Part shown: piece after piece, positions 43,604 to 51,600 of the stretch
Numbering within the stretch: the first letter of the stretch is position 1
How the letters are laid out: each line of letters opens with the position of its first letter
Assembly (NCBI GenBank): GCA_002422945.1
Contig: DITW01000027.1
Span: forward strand, 18,826-82,825
Origin: Sphingomonadales bacterium UBA6174
Lineage (GTDB): Bacteria; Pseudomonadota; Alphaproteobacteria; Sphingomonadales; Sphingomonadaceae
DNA: 64,000 bases
Direction of reading: 5' to 3'
The notes under the pieces: generated by a model
Seen by the model: the letters and a program-made list of their open reading frames with translations, nothing else
The model's database searches: none
What the model was told of the DNA's origin: nothing
Translations under genes and position numbers: made by a program

Positions 43604-44050
43604 ATGACGAATATGCCACTAGAAGTTCGCATCGCGATGCAGGATCTGATGACTGATTATTGCTATGCGGTGGACAAGCTCGATGATATTGATGGTTTGT
43701 TGTCGTTGTTCACCGAAGATGCGGTACTCGACTTTAACAAAATCGGTCTGCCGGTCATGAATGGCCATGGCGATATTCGCGCGTTTTTTGATCGCGTCTT
43801 CAAGGATATGAGCCACCACGCGCATTATATCACCAACTTCCGTCCGGAAGCTTTTGGTGGCGATACGGCGGCGATGTCGGCTTATGTCATTGGTCTTGGC
43901 CGCGCCAAGGATGGCAATGAAGTTGCGGTGAACGTCCAGTACAAGTTTGAAGCTGTGCAGACGGCCAGCGGCTGGAAGGCCAAGCGCTATTCGATGTTCG
44001 CAATGATGCCGTTGCCGGGCTCGCTGACCGAAATCCACGGCGAACATTGA
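43604..44050 (+). CDS. SnoaL-like (NTF2-fold) protein
   Basis: A 148-residue NTF2-fold protein with MQDLMTDYCYAVDKLDDIDGLLSLF, a SnoaL-like opening, and AYVIGLGRAKDG further on. I chose ATG at 43604, with GAGAGGAA ahead; the frame open to 43508 overlaps the VOC gene. It lies 76 bases before the Rieske oxygenase at 44127, the third such neighbour pair. Function unknown: dehydratase/isomerase or oxygenase accessory. Confidence 0.82.
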   Translation: MTNMPLEVRIAMQDLMTDYCYAVDKLDDIDGLLSLFTEDAVLDFNKIGLPVMNGHGDIRAFFDRVFKDMSHHAHYITNFRPEAFGGDTAAMSAYVIGLGRAKDGNEVAVNVQYKFEAVQTASGWKAKRYSMFAMMPLPGSLTEIHGEH

Positions 44051-44126
44051 TACGCTTCAAGTAACTGTAAAAATTAATTATTATCCTGCCGGATGAGGGG
44101 CCGGCTCCACATTAGGAGTGACAATC

Positions 44127-45473
44127 ATGGCTACCAATCTCGAAATGCCGAAGGTCGACAAGACCTTTCCCAGCTCGGCCAAGGCTGAAATGCCAAAGGC
44201 GCGCGGGGATAAAATTACGGGCGACCGTTATTATTCCAAGGATTTCGCCGAGCGCGAATGGGAACATATGTGGAAGCGCATCTGGCATGTCGGTGGCCGT
44301 GTGGCCCAGCTGCAAGATGCGGGCGATTTCGTCGTGCACAATTTTAAGCATGAATCCGTCATGATGGTGAAGCAGGAAGACGGTTCGATCCGCGCTTTCT
44401 TCAACGTCTGCATGCATCGCGGCAATCGCCTTGTCGCGGTGGAAGAGGGCGGCGTTGCAGGTCATTTCACCTGCACCTATCATGGTTGGAAATGGGGCAT
44501 CGACGGCGGGCTTGACTGGGTGCAGGATGCCGAAGATTTCCCGCAGGGCAATCCGTGCGGCAAGCTGCATCTGAAAGAACTGCCGTGCGACACATGGGGC
44601 GGCTTCATCTTTTGGTCGTTCGATCAGAATGTTAAGCCGTTGATGGAATATCTCGATCCCGTGCCGGAATTGCTCGGCAATCGTGATCTTGAGAATTACA
44701 CACGGGTTGTCTGGCGCACGTTGCGGGTCAACACCAATTGGAAATTTGCTTCGGACAATTTCAACGAAGCCTATCACATTCCATCGGTCCATCCGCAGTT
44801 CCAGCCGATGATCGACGATCATTATTCGACCACGGTTTTCGAAATGTACCCATCGGGCCACAACCGGATGGTGGAAAAGCTGCAACCATCCAGCCGTTGG
44901 CCGGATGCCCATGTGGTCAAGCCGTTATGGGCGGAAGTGCTGAAGGAATGGGACATCAACCCGGCTGACTTTGAAGGTCGGGCGCAGGATGGCCGTCAGG
45001 CGTTGCAAGAGGCGCGCCGCCGGTTGGGGCCGGGACGCGGCTTCACCTATTTCGACAAGCTGACGGATGATGAATTGACCGATCAGTTCCATCATACCTG
45101 CTTCCCGAACCTGACGCTGACCGGTACGCCTGAAGGTCTGCACGTGTTCCGCACCGAACCGGATGCCGAAGATCCAAACTGGTCGACGTTCGATTATTGG
45201 TATCTCGTGCCAAAGGTTGAAGGCGCAAAGGAAGTGGCCACCTTGTATGGCATACGTCCGTATCAAGAGGCAGAGCATGAAAACGGCAGCTTTGATGATT
45301 ATCAGGCCGAAATCGCGCAAGGTGACTTCCTGACGCAGGATTTGTCATTGGCCGAAACGCAGCAGCGTGGCCTGCGCTCGATGGCATTTGAGGATGCCTA
45401 TCTTGCCGGGCAGGAAACGCGCGTGCGGCGGTTCCATGAAGTGATCAACGATTATCTGGAGGGTCGGCGATAA
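44127..45473 (+). CDS. Rieske non-heme iron oxygenase, alpha-type (group A)
   Basis: A 448-residue Rieske oxygenase. Cluster ligands are Cys95, His97, Cys116 and His119 (NVCMHRGNRL, TCTYHGW). The iron site is DNFNEAYHIPSVHPQ, with His217 and His222, and LTQDLSLAETQQRGL supplies the likely Asp. ATG at 44127 is eight bases after AGGAG. Most like the proteins at 12476 (shared EWEHMWKRIWHV-type region and NDYLEGRR end) and 41693. Last gene of the long plus block, ended by a strong terminator. Confidence 0.93.
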   Translation: MATNLEMPKVDKTFPSSAKAEMPKARGDKITGDRYYSKDFAEREWEHMWKRIWHVGGRVAQLQDAGDFVVHNFKHESVMMVKQEDGSIRAFFNVCMHRGNRLVAVEEGGVAGHFTCTYHGWKWGIDGGLDWVQDAEDFPQGNPCGKLHLKELPCDTWGGFIFWSFDQNVKPLMEYLDPVPELLGNRDLENYTRVVWRTLRVNTNWKFASDNFNEAYHIPSVHPQFQPMIDDHYSTTVFEMYPSGHNRMVEKLQPSSRWPDAHVVKPLWAEVLKEWDINPADFEGRAQDGRQALQEARRRLGPGRGFTYFDKLTDDELTDQFHHTCFPNLTLTGTPEGLHVFRTEPDAEDPNWSTFDYWYLVPKVEGAKEVATLYGIRPYQEAEHENGSFDDYQAEIAQGDFLTQDLSLAETQQRGLRSMAFEDAYLAGQETRVRRFHEVINDYLEGRR

Positions 45474-45498
45474 GCCGACCCTTTGGGGGTATAAACGC

Positions 45499-45543
45499 AA
45501 AAAAAGGGGGGCGGTCCATCATGGTCCGCCCCCCTTTTTTTTT
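45499..45543. terminator. Strong bidirectional terminator
   Basis: A run of A, GGGGGGCGG, TCCATCATGG region, CCGCCCCCC and nine T. The stem is AAAAAAAGGGGGGCGG with its complement. It serves the plus oxygenase operon and the convergent minus SDR genes. Confidence 0.92.
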
Positions 45544-45560
45544 ATGTGGGTATGATTGGA

Positions 45561-46340
45561 TCAGATTGCGGTAAAGCCGCCGTCGATCACCAATTCACTG
45601 CTGGTGACGAAGCTCGCGGCTTCGGAGCAGAGATACACAACCCCGCCGCCCAGTTCGTCCGGACGACCCATGCGGCCCATGGGATGGGTGCGCTTTACAC
45701 CTTCCAGCGCGACGTCGAGGCTCGGCACGGCGCCGATTTCGACATAGCGGTTGAGGATCGAATTGAGCATCGCCGTTTCAACCCCGCCCGGATGGACCGA
45801 ATTAACGCGGATATTGTAACCAAGGGCCGCAAATTCGATGCCGAGGCACTTGGTGAGCATCCCGACCGCCGCCTTGCTGGTGCAATAGGCCGCGTTGAAC
45901 GCCGCGCCATTCTTGCCGCCGACCGACGAGAAGTTGACGACCGATGCGCCGCCCTTGCGGGCCTTGCCGCCTTCTTTCAGCATTGGCAGCATGGCCTGAA
46001 TGCCGATGACCATGGAATCGACATTGATCGACTGGACCCGCTGCCATTCGGACAAAGGCGAATCCTCGAACTTCACCACGATCGAATAACCGGCGTTGTT
46101 TACCAGCGCATCGAGGCGGCCATAGGTCGCGGCCACAAAATCAGCAACGCGCTGCCACGCGGCGGCATCGGTCACGTCATGTTGCAGATAATGATCCGCC
46201 ACCATGTCTTCTGCCGAGGCGGCAAGGTCGGTCGCGATGACGGTGGCACCGGCGGCTTTCAGCGCCTTGCATAGTTCACGGCCAATGCCACCTGCGGCGC
46301 CGGTGACGACCGCGATGGTATCGGGAAGGGCGATAGTCAT
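45561..46340 (-). CDS. SDR family oxidoreductase
   Basis: A 259-residue SDR with TGAAGGIG near residues 13-20, NNAGYS, NFSSVGG and YCTSK. Asp after the second strand (ATDLAAS) suggests NAD. ATG at 46340 follows AGGAGAATGATATG-like sequence. Third gene of a minus-strand row of three SDRs. The three differ enough that they are unlikely to be recent copies, so they may act on different hydroxyls of the same scaffold. Confidence 0.9.
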   Translation of the reverse strand: MTIALPDTIAVVTGAAGGIGRELCKALKAAGATVIATDLAASAEDMVADHYLQHDVTDAAAWQRVADFVAATYGRLDALVNNAGYSIVVKFEDSPLSEWQRVQSINVDSMVIGIQAMLPMLKEGGKARKGGASVVNFSSVGGKNGAAFNAAYCTSKAAVGMLTKCLGIEFAALGYNIRVNSVHPGGVETAMLNSILNRYVEIGAVPSLDVALEGVKRTHPMGRMGRPDELGGGVVYLCSEAASFVTSSELVIDGGFTAI

Positions 46341-46366
46341 ATCATTCTCCTGAACAGCCTATCGGC

Positions 46367-47170
46367 TTATTGCGCAGTCCAACCGCCATCGACGACCAGT
46401 TCGGAACCGGTCATGTAGCTTGCGTCATCAGAAGCAAGGAACGCGATGGTCGCGGCGATTTCCGACGGTTCGGCCACACGGCCAAGCGGGGTCATCTGAT
46501 CGAGCGTGGACAATAATTCCTGCGCGGTGGAGGCGGTGTTCATTTCCGCCGCGCGGTCAAAGCCCTCTTGCAGCAATGGCGTGCGGACAAAGCCCGGATG
46601 CACGGAATTGACGCGGATGCCCATGCCTTTGCGCGCGAACTCCAAGGCGGTGGCCTTGGTGAACAAACGAGCCGCGCCCTTGGATGCATTGTACGGCGAG
46701 GCTTCGATCCAGCCAACAATGCCCATGATCGAGCTGATATTGATGATTGACGCGCCGCCACGGGTTTTCTTGCCGGTTTCCGACATCAACACCGTGCAAT
46801 GCTTGGTCCCGAGGAACAGGGCGTCGCTATTGACGGCCATCACCCTGCGCCATGTTTCAAATGGCATGGTTTCGACTGGGCCGATGCCGTCGATCCCGGC
46901 ATTGTTGACGAGAATGTCGAGCCGCCCGAAATCGCGCCGCACGGAGGCTGCAGCGGCTTCCCATTGCGCTTCGTCGGTGACGTTCAGCTGGAGATAGCTG
47001 CTGGCCTGACCAAGCTGCTTGAGCACGGCCTGCACATCCGCATCATCCGGTGCCTTCAAATCGGCGATGATGACTTCTGCACCTTCTTCGAGCAAGCGTT
47101 CGACCGTGGCGATGCCGATCCCGCGCAAGCCGCCCGTGACAAGGGCGACGCGTCCTTCAAGCCGCTTCAT
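46367..47170 (-). CDS. SDR family oxidoreductase
   Basis: A 267-residue SDR with TGGLRGIG near residues 13-20, NNAGIDG, NISSIMG and YNASK. Asp in IADLKAPDD suggests NAD. Its ATG overlaps the stop of the upstream SDR by four bases, and 26 bases separate it from the next one. An insertion after the active site (about ten residues longer than usual) may shape the substrate pocket. Confidence 0.9.
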   Translation of the reverse strand: MKRLEGRVALVTGGLRGIGIATVERLLEEGAEVIIADLKAPDDADVQAVLKQLGQASSYLQLNVTDEAQWEAAAASVRRDFGRLDILVNNAGIDGIGPVETMPFETWRRVMAVNSDALFLGTKHCTVLMSETGKKTRGGASIINISSIMGIVGWIEASPYNASKGAARLFTKATALEFARKGMGIRVNSVHPGFVRTPLLQEGFDRAAEMNTASTAQELLSTLDQMTPLGRVAEPSEIAATIAFLASDDASYMTGSELVVDGGWTAQ

Positions 47171-47949
47171 ACGCCCATCGTCCCTGCTGTGGTGGCACCA
47201 TCAATGACATATTCAGCACCCGAGATGAACGCCGCTTCGTCCGAAGCGAGAAAGGCGACAAGGCCGGCAATTTCTTCGACCTTCGCCATGCGGCGCATCG
47301 GCGACATGGATTCATAGGCCTTGCGGGTGGCGACCGGATCTTCCTGCTGGTTGATCAGATTGGTGATCATGGCCGTTTCGACCACGCCGGGCAGGACTGC
47401 ATTGACGCGAATCTTGGTGCCGGTGAGGGCGCAATGAATGGCCGAGGATTTGACGATGGCGCACACGGCGGTCTTGGTAACCGAATAGGCAAGGAAATTG
47501 CCCATCGCGCGATTGGCGTTCATCGAGCTGTTGACGATGATCGAGCCGCCCGAACCTTCCGGGTTCTTTTTCATCGCGCGCATCGCATGCTGCACGGTCA
47601 GCATCACGCCGGTCTGGTTGACGGCGATGATGTTGTTCCAATTATTAACGTCGATCTCTTCGATATTGCTGTCGCCCGCTTCCATGCCGGCATTGGCAAA
47701 AGCGATGTCGAGACGGCCATAAAGCTTGTGGAGTTCTTCCATCAAGACTGGCCATGCATCGGCATTTTGCACGCGATGCGGATGAAAGCTCGCGCCGGTT
47801 TCAGCGCATAACGCGGCGGCAGCTTCGGCGTTAGAGCCGGTGAAGGCCACTTTCGCGCCCTCGCTTGCGAGCCTGCGGACAGCGGCAGCACCAATGCCGG
47901 ACGTCCCGCCGGTGATGAGTGCAACCTTACCTTCGAGCCTTTTAGACAC
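47167..47949 (-). CDS. SDR family oxidoreductase
   Basis: A 260-residue SDR with TGGTSGIG near residues 13-20, ANAGMEAG in place of NNAG, VNSSMNAN and YSVTK. I prefer GTG at 47949 (MSKRLEGKV), which has AGGAG about nine bases ahead; TTG at 47955 would lie too close. First gene of the three-SDR operon and divergent from the oxygenase at 48095. The Asn-to-Ala change at the NNAG position is unusual but tolerated in some SDRs. Confidence 0.88.
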   Translation of the reverse strand: MSKRLEGKVALITGGTSGIGAAAVRRLASEGAKVAFTGSNAEAAAALCAETGASFHPHRVQNADAWPVLMEELHKLYGRLDIAFANAGMEAGDSNIEEIDVNNWNNIIAVNQTGVMLTVQHAMRAMKKNPEGSGGSIIVNSSMNANRAMGNFLAYSVTKTAVCAIVKSSAIHCALTGTKIRVNAVLPGVVETAMITNLINQQEDPVATRKAYESMSPMRRMAKVEEIAGLVAFLASDEAAFISGAEYVIDGATTAGTMGV

Positions 47950-47950
47950 G

Positions 47951-47999
47951 TGCAAAATCTCCTAAATTATATCCCGTTGGATGACTGGCCGATTTTGCA
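47951..47999. promoter_or_regulatory. Divergent promoter with 9-bp inverted repeat
   Basis: TGCAAAATC (47951-47959) and GATTTTGCA (47991-47999) are perfect inverted copies 31 bases apart, between the SDR start (47949) and the oxygenase start (48095). The left copy includes the SDR ribosome-site region. A regulatory role is inferred. Confidence 0.35.
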
Positions 48000-48094
48000 A
48001 CAGAAATAACCTATGCTTTCGGCAAGGTGACTATGCGGCCTTGGATGGCCAAGTTGCAATTCATATGCAGAAACATCTGTTGGTGGAGGATTTA

Positions 48095-49510
48095 ATGGCA
48101 GATTTCGATCCCAAATCCGGCGGCGGTGCAAACCGTTGCGACGGAATCAGTTGGCAGGAATTGATGAACATCGATTCTCGTCCAGCACCCGACTTCCTGG
48201 TGGAAGAACATTATACCTATCGCGGGTCTGATCCTTTGGCCGCTTCGCGCTATACGAGCGAAGAATTCGCCAAGCTCGAACGTGAACGCATGTGGCCTTA
48301 TGTGTGGCAGTTTGCCGCGCGTGAAGAGGATATTCCCGAAGCAGGCGATTACATCGTCTATGAAAATGTCGGTCGGTCCTATCTTGTGACGCGTCAGGAA
48401 GATGGCTCGGTCAAGGCCGTGCATAATATCTGCCTGCATCGTGGCCGCAAATTGCGCGATACGGATGGCAATGCTGATCAGTTCGTCTGCCCGTTCCATG
48501 GCTTTACGTGGAACAAGGACGGCAGCTTCCAGAAAATGCCCTGCAAATGGGATTTCGAGCATCTGACCAGCGAAGAATTGCAACTGCCGGAGGCTGAAGT
48601 CGGTCGCTGGGGCGGTTATATCTTCCTGCGTGAGGAAAAGGGCGGGCCGAGCCTCGAAGAATATCTCGCGCCGCTGCCGGAGCATTTCAAGCGCTGGCGT
48701 CATGAAGAATGCGTGACCGCGATGTGGGTCGCCAAGGAAGTCCAAGCCAATTGGAAGGTCGTGATGGAGGCCTTTATGGAGGCCTGGCACACGATTGTGA
48801 CCCATCCGCAGCTCTTGCCTTTCACCGGCGATTGCAACGGGGCCTATTGGACCTGGGGCGACAATGTGAACGTCAACAACACGCCATTTGGCGTGATGTC
48901 GCCGCACCTCAACCCGGATGGCAAGTCGGAACAATGGATCGTTGACGAATTCGTCAAATATAACGGTCGTTCTGCTGACAGCTATTCCGACGATCCGTTC
49001 GCGGTCACTGTGCCGGAAGGCATGACGGCACGTGCGGCGCTCGGCGCGGCGATGCGTGAAGCCTATACCAAGATGTCGGGCTATGACCATGATCATGCCA
49101 CCGATGCGGAATTGCTGGATGGTCTGGTGTATAATGTGTTCCCGCATTTCGCGCCTTGGGGCGGGTTCATGCCGAACATCGTCTATCGCTGGAAGCCGGG
49201 CAAGACGCCGGACACCTGCATCATGGAAGTCCGCATTCTGACCCGCGTGCCCAAGGGTGAACCGATGCCGCGAGGTGCGCAGATGCGCATGTTGGGCAAG
49301 GATGAACCTTGGACGGCCTGCAAGGAAATCGGCATTCTTGGCGATGTGTTCGAACAGGATATGGAAAACCTGCCTTATGTGCAGGATGGTTTGCATTGCT
49401 CGAAGAACGGCAAGGTCCATCTCGCCAATTATCAGGAAATCCGCATCCGTCAGTTCCACCAGACGATGGACAAATACATCTCCGGTGAACTGGGGGGCTG
49501 GAAGAAGTGA
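48095..49510 (+). CDS. Rieske non-heme iron oxygenase, alpha-type (group C)
   Basis: A 471-residue Rieske oxygenase. Cluster ligands are Cys113, His115, Cys132 and His135 (NICLHRGRKL, VCPFHGF). The iron site is MEAFMEAWHTIVTHPQ, with His232 and His237, and VFEQDMENL near the end. ATG at 48095 follows GGTGGAGG; the frame open to 47981 contains the divergent promoter. It is almost collinear with the protein at 24360, to the point of sharing ligand positions, so the two arose by duplication. Its stop overlaps the ThuA-like gene start. Confidence 0.93.
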   Translation: MADFDPKSGGGANRCDGISWQELMNIDSRPAPDFLVEEHYTYRGSDPLAASRYTSEEFAKLERERMWPYVWQFAAREEDIPEAGDYIVYENVGRSYLVTRQEDGSVKAVHNICLHRGRKLRDTDGNADQFVCPFHGFTWNKDGSFQKMPCKWDFEHLTSEELQLPEAEVGRWGGYIFLREEKGGPSLEEYLAPLPEHFKRWRHEECVTAMWVAKEVQANWKVVMEAFMEAWHTIVTHPQLLPFTGDCNGAYWTWGDNVNVNNTPFGVMSPHLNPDGKSEQWIVDEFVKYNGRSADSYSDDPFAVTVPEGMTARAALGAAMREAYTKMSGYDHDHATDAELLDGLVYNVFPHFAPWGGFMPNIVYRWKPGKTPDTCIMEVRILTRVPKGEPMPRGAQMRMLGKDEPWTACKEIGILGDVFEQDMENLPYVQDGLHCSKNGKVHLANYQEIRIRQFHQTMDKYISGELGGWKK

Positions 49511-50262
49511 GCGAAGCGTCACATCCAAAGCGCGTCAATTGCGTCCTGATTTGCGGGGGCGTGTGGCATGATATGGACTTCGCCCGGCTGGAGCTGTTGA
49601 AGCTCCTGTCGGAAGAGCAGCGGGTCCGCACCCGGGTGTTCGAAGATTTCGAGAATATCGAGGCGATCAAGGAAGCCGATATCATCATCACCTATACCTG
49701 CGATGTCACGCCGTCTTTGGCGGCGCAGGAGACGTTGAAGGCATGGCTTGAAAACGGTGGACGCTGGTATGCGCTGCACGGGACCAATTCCGTGCTGCGT
49801 TTGCTGGACAACGGGCTGTGGGATGCGCCGCGCTGGGCGCCTTTGTTCATGGATATGCTCGGTTCGCAATTCCTGACGCACCCGCCGATTGCGCCTTATC
49901 TGGTGACGGTCGCCGATCCGGAGCATCCTTTGGTGAAAGGTGTCGAGCCGTTTGAAACCACGGACGAGTTGTATCACCTCGAATGCCATGGCGATTTGCA
50001 TGTGCTGTTGGAAACCGAATGCACGGTCCCGGGAACGGGCTTTGTCGAGGCGGATGACGCTATTGGCACCCAGCCGGTCTATTATATCAAGCAGCATGGC
50101 AAGGGCGCGGTATTGTATCTGACCCTTGGTCATTGCCGTGGCCATTATGACCTGCAACCGATGGCCGATTGGTGGCCGACGGTTGATCGCTGCGCATGGG
50201 ACCTGCCGGTCTTTTACGACCTGTTGCGTCGCGGCATTGATTGGCTGAAAGAGGGCAAATAA
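49507..50262 (+). CDS. ThuA-like domain protein
   Basis: A 251-residue ThuA/glutamine-amidotransferase-like-fold protein. VNCVLICGGVWHDMDFARLELLKLL opens the fold, GGRWYALHGTNS marks the place of the amidotransferase elbow but has no Cys nucleophile, and TTDELYHLE and LYLTLGHCRGHYD are family-typical. GTG overlaps the oxygenase stop (GTGA). It is distant from the ThuA-like protein at 17442. ThuA proteins are poorly characterised; a hydrolase or keto-sugar related role is known only for a few. Coupling with a Rieske gene is notable. Confidence 0.83.
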   Translation: MSEASHPKRVNCVLICGGVWHDMDFARLELLKLLSEEQRVRTRVFEDFENIEAIKEADIIITYTCDVTPSLAAQETLKAWLENGGRWYALHGTNSVLRLLDNGLWDAPRWAPLFMDMLGSQFLTHPPIAPYLVTVADPEHPLVKGVEPFETTDELYHLECHGDLHVLLETECTVPGTGFVEADDAIGTQPVYYIKQHGKGAVLYLTLGHCRGHYDLQPMADWWPTVDRCAWDLPVFYDLLRRGIDWLKEGK

Positions 50263-50293
50263 GCCTTTCTATCAGTCACATCATTGATGACAT

Positions 50294-50327
50294 AAAAAAG
50301 GGCGGGAGAATTTCCCGCCCTTTTTTA
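50294..50327. terminator. Bidirectional intrinsic terminator
   Basis: AAAAAAGGGCGGGA, GAATT region, TCCCGCCCTTTTTT. A 13-14 bp stem with A and T tracts on both sides, between the ThuA-like gene and the convergent acyl-CoA dehydrogenase. Confidence 0.92.
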
Positions 50328-50352
50328 TAGCTGTTGTTGGTTTTTGCCGTGA

Positions 50353-51468
50353 TCAGGCCGCGTGGCGATCCAGTGTCGTGAGCGGCGATTCCGGCCAGCG
50401 GGACAGCATCAACAAGCGCTTGTGCCCATGGCCGATGATGAGTTCATCCGTCACGCCCATGCCGCCATGCAATTGCATCATCTCATGGCCCAATGGCAGC
50501 GCCGCCTGTGCGATGAAGGCGCGAGCGCCATCAATCGCCTTTTGCGAGGCGATGTGGTCGAGAGGGTCGGTCATCGCTGCGAAATAGAGCAGGGAGCGCG
50601 ATTGTTCGAGCGCCGAATATTGCGCGACCATCCGGTGTTGCAGCGCCTGAAAGCTCGCGAGCGGCTTGCCGAATTGCTTGCGGGTCCGCAGATAATCCTG
50701 CGTTTCGGCAAAAATGCGTTCCATGATGCCAAGCGATTCTGCGCTGCGGGCAAGCGATGCTTCGAGTTGCGCCTCGGCCAGTGCCTGCGCGCCGCCATTG
50801 AGGAAATGCGAAGACGGGACGCTCACATTATGAAGAGTGAGGACGCCCGCGATGCTGCCATCCACCGTGCGCCAAGACTTGACCGACAGGCCGGGTGTGT
50901 CTGCCTCGACCAGGAACAGGGCGATGCCCGCCGGGTCAAAGGGCGAGCCGGAAACGCGCGCGCTCACGATATAGGCAGCGGCGCCGATTGCGGCGATGAC
51001 CACCGTTTTCTCGCCGTTCAATACCGCGTTGCCACCATTGATCTGCGCGGTGGTTTCTACCCAATCGGCATTGTCACGCGCATTGGCCTCGGCATGCGCG
51101 ACGGCGAGGCGGCGCTCCCCCATCACCAGCGATTCGATCCATGCGGCTTTCAAATCATCAGGCGCGCTGCGTTCGAACAGGCCGCCCGCCAGCACGACGG
51201 ATTCGGCAAGCGGTTCAACCACAAGGCCGCAGCCCAAAGCTTCGAAGATGGTGATCATGCCGGTGCGGCCCACGCCAATTCCGCCATTGTCTTCCGCAAA
51301 AGGTGCTGCGATAAGGCCTAATTCGCCGATCAACGCCCAATTCTCTGGCGAAAAGCCTTGAGGATGGGCAAGATAGCCCCGCCGCCGATCAAGGTCGTAA
51401 TGGTCCGTGACGAAACGTTCCGCCACAGCCTTCAACATTTCTTCGTCTTCGCTCAGGTCAAAATTCAC
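50353..51468 (-). CDS. Acyl-CoA dehydrogenase family protein
   Basis: A 371-residue ACAD-fold flavoprotein. It has a GELGLIAAPF-type N-terminal region, a middle beta domain, and the C-terminal RTRKQFGKPLASFQALQH and MQLHGGMGVTDE blocks that contact FAD. The normal catalytic Glu loop (YEGT-type) is not apparent; the corresponding stretch reads IIGHGHKRLLML. Start GTG at 51468 is chosen by homology, as the frame to 51531 covers the promoter. Divergent from the LuxR gene. Acyl-CoA dehydrogenases of steroid catabolism form alpha2beta2 pairs, one subunit lacking the base; the one at 54142 could be the partner. That is inference. Confidence 0.87.
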   Translation of the reverse strand: MNFDLSEDEEMLKAVAERFVTDHYDLDRRRGYLAHPQGFSPENWALIGELGLIAAPFAEDNGGIGVGRTGMITIFEALGCGLVVEPLAESVVLAGGLFERSAPDDLKAAWIESLVMGERRLAVAHAEANARDNADWVETTAQINGGNAVLNGEKTVVIAAIGAAAYIVSARVSGSPFDPAGIALFLVEADTPGLSVKSWRTVDGSIAGVLTLHNVSVPSSHFLNGGAQALAEAQLEASLARSAESLGIMERIFAETQDYLRTRKQFGKPLASFQALQHRMVAQYSALEQSRSLLYFAAMTDPLDHIASQKAIDGARAFIAQAALPLGHEMMQLHGGMGVTDELIIGHGHKRLLMLSRWPESPLTTLDRHAA

Positions 51469-51554
51469 TGCTTGTCGCCACAATATGATTTTTACTAAAT
51501 TTGGGTCTAATACTTTCGTTGATACGCGCACCGCTCATCAAAAGGCTAGGCTAT

Positions 51555-51583
51555 TTGAAATGGCGTGTCGTAAGGTCTATAAT
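51555..51583 (+). promoter_or_regulatory. Sigma-70-like promoter of LuxR-type gene
   Basis: TTGAAA (51555-51560), 17-base spacer, TATAAT (51578-51583). A near-consensus promoter. The expected start would be about 51590, leaving only about ten leader bases (with GGGG) before ATG at 51601. Confidence 0.7.
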
Positions 51584-51600
51584 TATCTAGGACGGGGTGA

